Below are positions 1-10,228 of a stretch of 64,000 nucleotides of DNA, in pieces; the stretch's first letter is position 1, and every line of letters begins with the position of its first letter. The notes under the pieces were generated by a model. That model saw only the letters and a program-made list of their open reading frames with translations. It was not told the DNA's origin and did not search any database. The stretch is taken from positions 15,001-79,000 of the forward strand of contig NZ_CP130318.1 in the NCBI RefSeq assembly GCF_032268605.1, read 5' to 3'. Source of the DNA: Paenibacillus aurantius. Its GTDB lineage: Bacteria; Bacillota; Bacilli; Paenibacillales; NBRC-103111. The translations under genes were made by a program, and so were the position numbers.

Positions 1-1254
<1,254 letters not shown>

Positions 1255-1331
1255 CATGACCCCACTAGGGGAGCATAAAGGATGAACAAACGTAAGCTTC
1301 GAATCCAGTTTTCAGGGTGCAAACTCTGACG

Positions 1332-1448
1332 TTTGGTGATGATGGCGGAGGGGAACCACGCGTTCCCATCTCGAACACGACCGTTAAGCCCTCCAGCGCC
1401 AATGGTACTTAGATCGCAGGATCTTGGGAGAGTAGGACGTTGCCAAGC
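1332..1448 (+). rRNA. 5S ribosomal RNA
   Basis: This is a complete 5S rRNA of about 117 bases. It begins TTTGGTGATGATGGCGGAGG, contains the conserved loop segment CGAACACGACCGTTAAGC, and ends TTGCCAAGCG. It lies about 77 bases after the 23S end and is followed directly by a rho-independent terminator, so it is the last gene of the rrn operon. Confidence 0.96.
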
Positions 1449-1454
1449 GAAATG

Positions 1455-1487
1455 AAGCCTCTCTGGTTAAAGCCAGAGGGGCTTTTT
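1455..1487 (+). terminator. rRNA operon terminator, copy 1
   Basis: The stem AAGCCTCTCTGG pairs with CCAGAGGGGCTT around a short loop and is followed by a T run. It lies 7 bases after the 5S rRNA. A near-identical hairpin recurs 105 bases downstream. Confidence 0.9.
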
Positions 1488-1498
1488 GCTGTTCCAGC

Positions 1499-1556
1499 GA
1501 AGATGGTGCTTAGATCACGGCGAAGCCTGTCTTGGAGGAATAGATGGCCAAGCGAA
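1499..1556 (+). pseudogene. decayed duplicate of the 5S rRNA 3' half
   Basis: This stretch resembles the last 55-60 bases of the 5S gene just upstream. Shared pieces include ATGGTGCTTAGATC (5S has ATGGTACTTAGATC), a CTTGG segment and GGCCAAGCGAA (5S has TGCCAAGCGAA). Small gaps and substitutions mean it cannot fold as 5S rRNA. The following terminator is also duplicated at the same 105-base offset, so the unit copied was the 5S 3' half plus terminator. Confidence 0.7.
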
Positions 1557-1558
1557 CC

Positions 1559-1594
1559 GAAGCCTCTCTGGTGAAAACCAGAGGGGCTTTTTGC
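1559..1594 (+). terminator. rRNA operon terminator, copy 2
   Basis: The stem AAGCCTCTCTGG pairs with CCAGAGGGGCTT around a GTGAAAA-type loop, then TTTTTGCTG. It is almost identical to the hairpin at 1455-1487 and belongs to the duplicated unit. The following 200 bases, up to the guaB promoter, hold nothing else I recognise. Confidence 0.85.
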
Positions 1595-1791
1595 TGTTCT
1601 AAGTCGGATCAAAGGGAGAGCGAAAGGCTGCTTTTTTGACCTAATGCTCTTCCTTAAAGGACAGAGAGAAGGGGATAGGATTGCTTTGGTTCACGGCTAG
1701 GGGGTCCTAACATTTCCCATTTTATAGTCGGGGAAAGAAAAGCGAAAGCATTGGGGCACAATGTAAAGAAGGAAGCCACTTTCAAAACGCC

Positions 1792-3327
<1,536 letters not shown>

Positions 3328-3383
3328 GCCGAACGGCGCAAGAAACGAACGTTTTCTTACAACCAAAGACTCTATATACGGGA

Positions 3384-3417
3384 AGAAAGCAGGGAAATCG
3401 CCCTGTTTTCTTTTTTT
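3384..3417 (+). terminator. guaB terminator
   Basis: GAAAGCAGGG pairs with CCCTGTTTTC (one G-U pair) around a 6-base loop, followed by seven T. It lies 57 bases after the guaB stop. Confidence 0.9.
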
Positions 3418-3477
3418 GCCCAAAAGGCTATGTTACAATAAAATAATGACTGAGCGATGAAAAACATGGGAGTGTGA

Positions 3478-4776
3478 ATGGTGAAAAGTTTGTTTGTGGG
3501 AAAACGAGTAGCGCTTGGGTTGACGGCCGTGCTTTTGGGCTCGCTGCTTATGCCCGTGCTAGGGACGAAGACGGTGCAAGCGGCGGAAGCTGCCGACCTG
3601 AAGCTAAATGTGAAGTCCGCTATCCTGATGGATGCGGGGACCGGTCAGATTCTGTATGATAACAATTCGGACGTTGCTTATCCTCCGGCCAGTATGGCGA
3701 AAATGATGACGGAATATCTGGTGATGGAGAACATACAGAGCGGCAAATTCAAGTGGACCGACATGGTCACGACCAGTCAATATGCGTCCGACGTCATTGG
3801 GTCCGGGCAGCTTCTGGCGCTGAATGAACAGATGACGATGAAGGATATGTTTTCGCAGCTATCCATCTATTCGGCTAACGATGCGGCCGTGGCTCTTGCT
3901 GAGAAAATAGGCGGATCTGAAGAGAATTTCGCCAAAATGATGAACGCTAAGGCGAAGGAGCTCGGGCTTTCGGATAAGGCTCATTTTATTAATTCCACGG
4001 GCTTAGGCCGGGCCGACATCGGGAAGTATGCCCCCGCTTCGATTGAAGGGGAGACCATGCTCACGGCCAAGGACGCCGCCAAGCTGGCCTATGCTATCAT
4101 TCGGGATCATAAGGAAGTACTCGATTTTACGAAGATTACCTCCCAGAAGCTTCGGCCCACCGACAAGGAACCGATGGTTAACTGGAATTGGATGCTCGAG
4201 GGGAACAAGGACAATGTTTATTTGAAGCAGTATGCGTATCCGGGATTGGACGGGCTCAAAACGGGGCATACCGATGAGGCGGGGTATTGCTTCACCGGAA
4301 CGGCCGAACGCAACGGGATGAGGCTGATCAGTGTTGTTATGGGAGCACCCGACGAGCCGAAGCGATTTACGGAAACGGCCAAGCTCTTGAACTACGGGTT
4401 CGATAATTTCGAAGCGAAGAATGTAATAGCCGCGAGCACCGCCGTTGATTCGTTAAAAACCGTTCCCATTACGAAAGGCGTCAGCCTGACCGTACCGGCC
4501 GTAACCGAAAAAGCCTTGACCGTCGTCGCCAAAAAGGGAGCCAAGCCGGAGGAATTCGTGCAGGAAGCCAAAGCGATTGACGCGAGTAAGCTGGTGGCGC
4601 CGATTAAGAAAGGGACGGAAGTGGGAACCTTAAACGTCACTTATAACAACCAGACGTCGACCGTTAAGCTGGTGGCGGCGGAAGATGTAGAGAAGGGCAG
4701 CTGGATCCGGCTCATGTTCCGGGGAATCAAAGACTTCTTCGGCGGGTTGTTCAGTGGAGTCAAAAACTTATTTTAA
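3478..4776 (+). CDS. dacA: D-alanyl-D-alanine carboxypeptidase (PBP5 type)
   Basis: This penicillin-binding protein removes the terminal D-Ala of peptidoglycan pentapeptides outside the membrane. It has 432 residues. A signal peptide covers about residues 1-35, with cleavage near VQAAEA. The transpeptidase-fold domain has the three expected motifs: SMAK with Ser72 and Lys75, SAN at 132-134 and KTG at 261-263. A PBP5 C-terminal beta domain follows. The tail (from about residue 410, WIRLMFRGIKDFF) is an amphipathic helix of the kind that anchors DacA to the membrane face. The ribosome site GGGAG is weak, and GTG at 3481 is an alternative start. The position after guaB matches Bacillus. Confidence 0.95.
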   Translation: MVKSLFVGKRVALGLTAVLLGSLLMPVLGTKTVQAAEAADLKLNVKSAILMDAGTGQILYDNNSDVAYPPASMAKMMTEYLVMENIQSGKFKWTDMVTTSQYASDVIGSGQLLALNEQMTMKDMFSQLSIYSANDAAVALAEKIGGSEENFAKMMNAKAKELGLSDKAHFINSTGLGRADIGKYAPASIEGETMLTAKDAAKLAYAIIRDHKEVLDFTKITSQKLRPTDKEPMVNWNWMLEGNKDNVYLKQYAYPGLDGLKTGHTDEAGYCFTGTAERNGMRLISVVMGAPDEPKRFTETAKLLNYGFDNFEAKNVIAASTAVDSLKTVPITKGVSLTVPAVTEKALTVVAKKGAKPEEFVQEAKAIDASKLVAPIKKGTEVGTLNVTYNNQTSTVKLVAAEDVEKGSWIRLMFRGIKDFFGGLFSGVKNLF

Positions 4777-4800
4777 CGCGGTTCGGGTTGTCGAAACGGG

Positions 4801-4836
4801 ACTCCTCATGTAAAATATTTTGTTAGGAGTTTCTTT
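4801..4836 (+). terminator. weak terminator-like hairpin after dacA
   Basis: ACTCCT at 4801 pairs with AGGAGT at 4825-4830, with an inner AAAATATTTT palindrome, followed by TTCTTT. The T tract is imperfect. A Spo0A-box-like TTGTCGAA lies just upstream at 4788-4795. Confidence 0.4.
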
Positions 4837-4880
4837 CCGTAACAGGATTTCGATATAGAATTTCAGGAGGTTTAAGGGCA

Positions 4881-5762
4881 ATGGAAACAGGTACATCCCG
4901 GGTTAAAAGAGGTATGGCGGAAATGCAAAAAGGCGGCGTTATCATGGACGTCATGAACGCCGAGCAGGCCAAAATTGCGGAGGCAGCCGGCGCAGTAGCC
5001 GTCATGGCGCTGGAGCGCGTTCCTGCCGACATTCGTGCAGCAGGCGGCGTAGCCCGTATGGCGGATCCTACGATCGTAGAAGAAGTGACCAAGGTCGTCT
5101 CCATCCCGGTTATGGCCAAAGCCCGTATCGGGCATTTCGTCGAAGCCAAAATCCTGGAATCCCTCGGCGTCGATTACATTGACGAGAGCGAAGTGCTCAC
5201 TCCCGCCGATGAAGTGTACCACATCAACAAGCATGATTTCACCGTTCCTTTCGTTTGCGGCGCCAGAGACCTTGGAGAAGCCCTGCGCCGGATTGCTGAA
5301 GGTGCCTCCATGCTGCGGACCAAGGGCGAGCCGGGTACCGGAAACATCGTCGAAGCGGTCCGTCATATGCGTATGATGATGGCCCAAATCCGCAAAGTAC
5401 AGAGCATGTCCCGCGACGAGCTCTACAACGAAGCCAAGCTGCTGGGAGCTTCCTTCGACCTGCTCCTGCAGGTTCACGAAACCGGAAAGCTGCCGGTTGT
5501 TAACTTTGCCGCCGGCGGGGTAGCGACTCCGGCTGATGCGGCTCTGATGATGCATCTGGGTGCGGACGGCGTATTCGTCGGTTCCGGGATTTTCAAATCC
5601 GATGCTCCAGAGAAATTTGCCAAAGCGATCGTGGAAGCCACGACCCATTATACCGATTTCGGCCTGATTGCCGAGCTTTCCAAAAACCTGGGAACGCCGA
5701 TGAAGGGCATTGAAATTTCGAGCCTGGGCGCTTCCGAGCGTATGCAGGAGCGCGGCTGGTAA
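4881..5762 (+). CDS. pdxS: pyridoxal 5'-phosphate synthase, synthase subunit
   Basis: PdxS joins ribose 5-phosphate, glyceraldehyde 3-phosphate and ammonia into pyridoxal phosphate (vitamin B6). It forms a dodecamer that takes ammonia from PdxT. It has 293 residues, the family norm, and is very highly conserved. Key residues are visible: Asp23 in VIMDVMN, Lys80 in [10 protein letters not shown] (Schiff-base lysine) and Lys148 in [10 protein letters not shown]. The TIM-barrel phosphate loops GGVATPADA and VFVGSGIF are present. A strong AGGAGG precedes the ATG. pdxT follows after 39 bases. Confidence 0.98.
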   Translation: METGTSRVKRGMAEMQKGGVIMDVMNAEQAKIAEAAGAVAVMALERVPADIRAAGGVARMADPTIVEEVTKVVSIPVMAKARIGHFVEAKILESLGVDYIDESEVLTPADEVYHINKHDFTVPFVCGARDLGEALRRIAEGASMLRTKGEPGTGNIVEAVRHMRMMMAQIRKVQSMSRDELYNEAKLLGASFDLLLQVHETGKLPVVNFAAGGVATPADAALMMHLGADGVFVGSGIFKSDAPEKFAKAIVEATTHYTDFGLIAELSKNLGTPMKGIEISSLGASERMQERGW

Positions 5763-5801
5763 GCCAGGCTTCTCTAAGGATCAGAAAGAAGGATGGACAA
5801 C

Positions 5802-6374
5802 ATGAAGATCGGAGTGCTGGCCCTCCAGGGTGCCGTGGCCGAGCATATTCGTCTCTTGGGACAAGCCGGTGCCGAAGGTGTGGCCGTTAAGAAAACCGAA
5901 CAGCTGCAGGACCTGGACGGCATCATTATCCCCGGTGGGGAAAGCACCACCATCGGCAAGTTGATGAGGACGTACGGCTTTATCGACGCCCTGCGTGAGT
6001 TCGCCGGCCGCAAGAAGCCGGTATTCGGAACCTGCGCCGGCCTGATCGTCATCGCCAAGGAAATCGCCGGTCAGGAAGAGGCTCATCTCGGGTTGATGAA
6101 CATGATCGTTTCACGCAATGCGTTTGGCCGCCAGAGGGAAAGCTTCGAAACGGACCTCGCCATCCAAGGCGTGGGAGACGACGTACGTGCCGTATTCATC
6201 CGGGCCCCGCTCATTAAAGAAGTGGGCGAAGGAGTGGACGTGCTGGCGACCTACAAGGACGAAATTGTAGCGGCCCGCGAGGGTCATCTGCTCGCTGCCT
6301 CCTTCCACCCGGAGCTGACCGATGATTACCGGCTGCACGCGTATTTTCTGGAGATGGTTAAAGACTACAACTAA
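5802..6374 (+). CDS. pdxT: pyridoxal 5'-phosphate synthase, glutaminase subunit
   Basis: PdxT hydrolyses glutamine and channels the ammonia to PdxS. It has 190 residues. It is a class I glutamine amidotransferase with the catalytic triad Cys78 (GTCAG), His169 and Glu171 (SFHPEL), and the PGGES motif near residue 45. ATG at 5802 is preferred: AGAAGGA lies 8 bases upstream and the protein begins MKIGVLALQG, like its relatives. ATG at 5793, three codons earlier, would leave almost no spacer. It is co-transcribed with pdxS. Confidence 0.96.
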   Translation: MKIGVLALQGAVAEHIRLLGQAGAEGVAVKKTEQLQDLDGIIIPGGESTTIGKLMRTYGFIDALREFAGRKKPVFGTCAGLIVIAKEIAGQEEAHLGLMNMIVSRNAFGRQRESFETDLAIQGVGDDVRAVFIRAPLIKEVGEGVDVLATYKDEIVAAREGHLLAASFHPELTDDYRLHAYFLEMVKDYN

Positions 6375-6387
6375 AGATTAGGACTAG

Positions 6388-6409
6388 CCGGACCCCGCAA
6401 GAGGTCCGG
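6388..6409 (+). other. perfect 7-bp hairpin between pdxT and serS
   Basis: CCGGACC pairs with GGTCCGG around CCGCAAGA. There is no T run, so it is not a clear terminator. The whole pdxT-serS gap is only 66 bases, too short for the T-box leader found upstream of serS in many Bacillus. Confidence 0.6.
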
Positions 6410-6440
6410 TCAACTATTCCCTGTCGGGGAGGAATTTCTT

Positions 6441-7721
6441 TTGTTTGATGCAAAGCTGCTTAGAAACGATTATGATGCCGCCAAGCAGGCTATGATAAAC
6501 CGCGGGAAACCGCTGGACGACATAAGCAAGTTTACGGACTTGGACGTCAAACGCCGCGAGCTTCTGCAGGAAGTGGAGCAGCTGAAGAACCGGAGAAACG
6601 TGGTTTCCCAGGAGGTTGCCGCTAAGAAAAAGGCCGGAGAGGATGCCGAAGCCACGATTCTGGAAATGCGTCAGGTCGGGGACCGCATCAAGGCATTGGA
6701 CGAAGAGATCCGTGTGGTCGAAGTGGAGCTGAATCACATTCTGCTGTCGATCCCGAACGTTCCTCATGCCAGCGTGCCGGTAGGAACTTCCGAAGAGGAG
6801 AATGTGGAGATCCGCCGCTGGGGGGAGCCAGCCGCTTTTGCCTATACGCCCAAAGCCCACTGGGAATTGGCTCAAAACCTGGGGATTCTGGATTTTGAGG
6901 CCGCGGCCAAGGTAACCGGGTCCCGTTTTGTCTTCTACAAGGGCTTGGGTGCCCGCCTGGAGCGTGCCCTGATCAATTTCATGATGGACCTTCACAGCGG
7001 AGAGCACGGATACGAAGAAATGCTTCCTCCGTATATCGTCAACCGGGACAGCATGACCGGAACGGGACAGCTTCCGAAGTTTGCGGAGGACGTGTTCAAG
7101 CTGGCGGATACGGATTATTTCCTTATTCCGACGGCGGAGGTTCCCGTTACGAATTATCACCGGGACGATATTCTGGCGAACGAGGACCTTCCGAAGTATT
7201 TTGTGGCGTTCAGCGCCTGCTTCCGCTCGGAGGCCGGATCGGCCGGACGGGATACCCGCGGGCTCATCCGCCAGCATCAGTTCAATAAGGTGGAGCTGGT
7301 GAAGCTGGTTCATCCGGAGTCCTCTTACGAGGAGCTGGAGAAGCTGACGGACAATGCGGAGAAGGTGCTCCAGCTGCTTAAGCTTCCTTACCGGGTGCTC
7401 ACCCTGTGCACCGGGGACTTGGGCTTCTCGTCGGCCAAAACCTATGATCTGGAGGTCTGGCTTCCCGAGAGCGGAACGTACCGGGAAATTTCCTCGTGCA
7501 GCAACTTTGAGGATTTCCAGGCACGCCGCGCCAATATCCGGTTCCGCCGCGATGCGAAGGCCAAGCCGGAGTTCGTGCATACGCTGAATGGCTCGGGACT
7601 TGCCCTGGGACGTACGGTGGCCGCCATCCTCGAGAATTACCAGCAGGAAGATGGAAGCGTGGTTATTCCTGAAGTGCTGCGTCCTTATATGGGCGGGCAG
7701 ACGGTCATTGGCAGAAAATAA
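6441..7721 (+). CDS. serS: seryl-tRNA synthetase
   Basis: SerS charges tRNA-Ser with serine (and tRNA-Sec where present) in the cytoplasm. It has 426 residues. The N-terminal long coiled-coil arm covers about residues 30-105. The class II catalytic core has motif 2 at [14 protein letters not shown] (261-274) and motif 3 at GSGLALGR (384-391). The start is TTG at 6441: GGGGAGGA lies 8 bases upstream and the product then begins [10 protein letters not shown], aligning with the Bacillus enzyme. It probably reads through from pdxST. tRNA-Ser follows immediately. Confidence 0.97.
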   Translation: MFDAKLLRNDYDAAKQAMINRGKPLDDISKFTDLDVKRRELLQEVEQLKNRRNVVSQEVAAKKKAGEDAEATILEMRQVGDRIKALDEEIRVVEVELNHILLSIPNVPHASVPVGTSEEENVEIRRWGEPAAFAYTPKAHWELAQNLGILDFEAAAKVTGSRFVFYKGLGARLERALINFMMDLHSGEHGYEEMLPPYIVNRDSMTGTGQLPKFAEDVFKLADTDYFLIPTAEVPVTNYHRDDILANEDLPKYFVAFSACFRSEAGSAGRDTRGLIRQHQFNKVELVKLVHPESSYEELEKLTDNAEKVLQLLKLPYRVLTLCTGDLGFSSAKTYDLEVWLPESGTYREISSCSNFEDFQARRANIRFRRDAKAKPEFVHTLNGSGLALGRTVAAILENYQQEDGSVVIPEVLRPYMGGQTVIGRK

Positions 7722-7724
7722 AGG

Positions 7725-7754
7725 TTGAAAAGCCTCTAACGATTATGATAAAAT
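7725..7754 (+). promoter_or_regulatory. promoter of tRNA-Ser
   Basis: TTGAAA at 7725-7730 and TAAAAT at 7749-7754 have an 18-base spacer, 27 bases before the mature tRNA start. Confidence 0.6.
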
Positions 7755-7781
7755 TCATACGTTACACCGTTTGACCCATTC

Positions 7782-7871
<90 letters not shown>

Positions 7872-7891
7872 TCTTACATTCGAACCAACAA

Positions 7892-7926
7892 CCCTGCTTC
7901 AGGTTTTCCTGAGGCAGGTTTTTTAT
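7892..7926 (+). terminator. tRNA-Ser terminator
   Basis: CCTGCTTCAGG pairs with CCTGAGGCAGG (one G-U) around TTTT, followed by TTTTTTATTTT. Confidence 0.9.
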
Positions 7927-8017
7927 TTTCGCCTGCCCCTCTTCCTGCAATCTCCTCTACTCCTCTTAAATAAATTGAATCCAAACTCCGTATGTTAAGC
8001 TTCAGGGAGGTGTGGAC

Positions 8018-8365
8018 ATGAACAAAACCGAGGCTCCGGTGGTCAACCGCGAGCGTCTGCTGGATGCGTGGCAGAAGACCCTGCCGACAACGCTAAACGA
8101 ATCCGACCGGGCAGAGGTACTGGCGGATGCGGCCGATCCGGATGTGTACCGCATTCATATCGATACGGCCGGCCATTCGGGCTATTCGTTTGACTTCAAG
8201 GTGACTTATCTCGATTCCCGGGAAATCAAAGTGGAATTTGTGGACGTGGAGAAAGACCGCGTTTCCGTGGATGAGCATACCGACATTATCCAAACCTTGA
8301 TCGAGGATTACGTGCGTCATATCCACGAATGCGCCCAAGTTCTTCATAAGCTGACGCACGGATAA
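8018..8365 (+). CDS. conserved hypothetical protein
   Basis: This is a 115-residue soluble, acidic protein (from MNKTEAPVVN) with no signal peptide or membrane segment. The middle (HIDTAGHSGYSFDFKVTY and EIKVEFVDVE) reads as alternating beta strands. The end (DIIQTLIEDYVRHIHE) reads as a helix. I recognise no family. ATG at 8018 is chosen because AGGGAGG lies 7 bases upstream; a GTG two codons earlier overlaps the ribosome site. Two very small spore-type genes follow on the same strand after 12 and 40 bases, so it may belong to a sporulation-expressed cluster. That is inference from context. Confidence 0.75.
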   Translation: MNKTEAPVVNRERLLDAWQKTLPTTLNESDRAEVLADAADPDVYRIHIDTAGHSGYSFDFKVTYLDSREIKVEFVDVEKDRVSVDEHTDIIQTLIEDYVRHIHECAQVLHKLTHG

Positions 8366-8377
8366 GGAGGGGAAACG

Positions 8378-8530
8378 ATGAGCGGGAAGAAGAACCGGAA
8401 GGACCGGAACCTGCAGAACGTGGCGGAGGATCTGGCCCATACTCCGGTGAACAGCCACCAGGCCCAGCAAATGCAGCAGGATGTGAACGACCGCCGCCAT
8501 GAAACGGCGCTGAATCACAAGAGCGACTAA
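8378..8530 (+). CDS. small hydrophilic protein, possible spore protein
   Basis: This is a 50-residue open frame with a good AAGGAGGGG site 6 bases before ATG. The product (MSGKKNRKDRNLQNVAED, ending ETALNHKSD) is rich in Lys, Arg, Asn, Gln and Asp and lacks Cys and Trp, like many minor small acid-soluble spore proteins. I cannot match it to a named Ssp family. It lies 40 bases before sspP, on the same strand, which supports a spore role. Confidence 0.6.
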   Translation: MSGKKNRKDRNLQNVAEDLAHTPVNSHQAQQMQQDVNDRRHETALNHKSD

Positions 8531-8570
8531 AGCCTTTCTTTTATAAGGCTGCAGGAGAGGAGGATGCCAG

Positions 8571-8720
8571 ATGCCTAAAGACATTCCCCAGCCGACCAAC
8601 CCGCCCACCGGACAGGCCAATCAGCGGGAGCAGGACAACCGGCAGCAGGAGCCTCTGTCCGGCTCGAAGAGCGTGAAGAACCGCAATCATTCCCGCAACA
8701 ACCACGCAGAGGGAAGCTGA
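8571..8720 (+). CDS. sspP: small acid-soluble spore protein SspP
   Basis: This 49-residue protein has the SspP signature: its second half reads QQEPLSGSKSVKNRNHSR, very close to the Bacillus SspP segment QPEPLSGSKKVKNRNHTR. SspP is a minor spore-core protein. The start at 8571 has GGAGAGGAGG upstream. A weak hairpin (AACAGGG/CCCTGTT at 8743-8765) follows the stop. Expression in the forespore (sigmaG) is expected from the family; I did not identify the promoter. Confidence 0.85.
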   Translation: MPKDIPQPTNPPTGQANQREQDNRQQEPLSGSKSVKNRNHSRNNHAEGS

Positions 8721-8840
8721 CCCGAACGCGGAAGCGCAAGACAACAGGGAGGGGTGACCCCTGTTTGGCTTATTGGCAGATGGATAGCTTGTCCTAACTA
8801 AGGTCATGCCGGAGGGCTTGGCCAGTAGAATAATGGTTGG

Positions 8841-8866
8841 AGAGAGACCCGTCGGGTCTCTTTTTT
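8841..8866 (+). terminator. rho-independent terminator after the spore-gene cluster
   Basis: AGAGACCC pairs perfectly with GGGTCTCT around GTC, followed by a T run. It sits in the roughly 370-base gap 8721-9092. The rest of that gap shows no gene: a 75-codon open frame there runs through this hairpin and is rejected. Confidence 0.9.
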
Positions 8867-9092
8867 ATGTGCCGTCGGAGAATGTCGATATTTCCGGGGA
8901 AATGTTGAGCCGGGTCAAAGGATGGAGCCCAGCATTGACGGGAGATCGGGGGCCATCTAGAATAACGGGGATGTCAGGCGCTGAACCAGCCGGGTTTGGG
9001 AAGAATCGCCAAATAGAGGAAGCCGTTCATTAGAGGATATAAGGATAAATATTTTCAAATAAGTGCAGGGGAAAGAGGCAGCGGCTGCGTCT

Positions 9093-9671
9093 ATGGTTAC
9101 GGGGAAGGAGGGGAGAGCTATTTCGGAAGAGGATGATCTCGTAAAGCGGATTAGGAACGGGGAAACGGAGTCCTTTCGGATTCTGATCGAGAGATATAGG
9201 GGGTACCTGTTTCAGGTTGTGCTTTCGGTGGTCCGCCACCCGAAGGATGCCGAAGATGTGACGCAGGAAGTGTTCCTGAGGATCTATTCCGCTCTCCCCC
9301 AATACCAGTACCAAGGGTTCAAAACCTGGATCACCCGCATTGCCGTCAATAAAGCGATTGACCATACCCGCCGGGCCCGGAGCCAAAAAGCCGAGCCTGT
9401 CGAATGCATAGAAGATTATGCCTCCTTCAGAGAGGACGAGCCTTCCGTGGAGGGAGCTTACCTTGACAAGGAAAAAAAAGAGCTTCTGCACCGAAGCCTG
9501 CAGCAAATCCCGGACAACTACCGGGACATCCTTCACGCTTACTACATAGAGGACAAGTCCTACCAGGAAATTGCCGCCGAGCAGGGGATTGAACGAAAAA
9601 GCGTGGAATCGAAGCTGTACCGCGCCAGACAGTGGCTGCGCAAGCATTGGAAGGAGGAGGATTTTCGATGA
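9093..9671 (+). CDS. ECF-type RNA polymerase sigma factor
   Basis: This is a sigma-70 family protein of the extracytoplasmic-function type. Region 2 runs from about FRILIERYRGYLF through DAEDVTQEVFLRIY to GFKTWITRIAVNKAIDHTRR. Region 4 has a helix-turn-helix in SYQEIAAEQGIERKSVESKLYRAR. It would direct polymerase to a stress regulon when its anti-sigma partner releases it. The start is uncertain. ATG at 9093 (192 residues) and GTG at 9063 both lack a good ribosome site. The only strong site, AAGGAGGG at 9105-9112, is followed 7 bases later by an in-frame ATT at 9120 (183 residues). The stop overlaps the next gene by four bases (ATGA). Confidence 0.92.
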   Translation: MVTGKEGRAISEEDDLVKRIRNGETESFRILIERYRGYLFQVVLSVVRHPKDAEDVTQEVFLRIYSALPQYQYQGFKTWITRIAVNKAIDHTRRARSQKAEPVECIEDYASFREDEPSVEGAYLDKEKKELLHRSLQQIPDNYRDILHAYYIEDKSYQEIAAEQGIERKSVESKLYRARQWLRKHWKEEDFR

Positions 9672-10228
9672 CTCATTATACCAGCGAAGAGTGGGCCGAC
9701 TATCGGGAGAACCGGCTGCCGGACGACGAGAGAGCCCGCCGAGAAGAGCATCTGTACCAATGCGACCAATGCTTAGCTTTATACATGGAAGACCTTCCGG
9801 ATGCGGTACCTGTGGAATGGGAGACCGAGACGGTTAAACGGTGGGACGATGCCCTTATGGCCGCTGTGGCGGAATGGGAACCGCTGCAGGGGGATGGTCC
9901 CGAATTCTCGTCTATCGTTACAGAAGAGGTGGTAGAGGAGCGGCAGGCCCTTCGTCCGGATCTTCCTTCTGTTGCAAGGGAGGCTTCCCGCAGAAGGCGG
10001 TTTATGTGGCTCCAGAAGCCCCTTACGCTTTATGCTGCGGCCGCCAGCCTGACGGTCGTTCTAATGTCTACAGGCGTCTTCCAGAAGCTGACCTCCGGTT
10101 TGGAGCAATTCGAGACGGCCTCCAAGGAGCGGCAGGAGACGTTCACCGGAAAGCTGATGGCGCGTACCACCACACTGCTTGATACGATCCACGAGGATGA
10201 TAAAGGGGGAGACCGGATTGCACCGTAA
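9668..10228 (+). CDS. putative anti-sigma factor, zinc-finger and single membrane segment
   Basis: This 186-residue protein is translationally coupled to the ECF sigma gene (ATGA overlap). The N-terminal cytoplasmic part carries an HxxxCxxC element (HLYQCDQC, about residues 28-35), the zinc-binding anti-sigma (ZAS/zf-HC2-like) signature. A hydrophobic segment at about residues 119-139 (LTLYAAAASLTVVLMSTGVF) would cross the membrane. A short outer part of about 45 residues follows. It likely holds the sigma factor at the membrane until an envelope signal arrives. The role is inferred from motif, topology and position. Confidence 0.8.
   Translation: MTHYTSEEWADYRENRLPDDERARREEHLYQCDQCLALYMEDLPDAVPVEWETETVKRWDDALMAAVAEWEPLQGDGPEFSSIVTEEVVEERQALRPDLPSVAREASRRRRFMWLQKPLTLYAAAASLTVVLMSTGVFQKLTSGLEQFETASKERQETFTGKLMARTTTLLDTIHEDDKGGDRIAP

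Noticed and set aside
8806-9033. 75-codon open frame between sspP and the ECF operon
   Set aside because: It reads straight through a perfect terminator hairpin and has no ribosome site or family resemblance.
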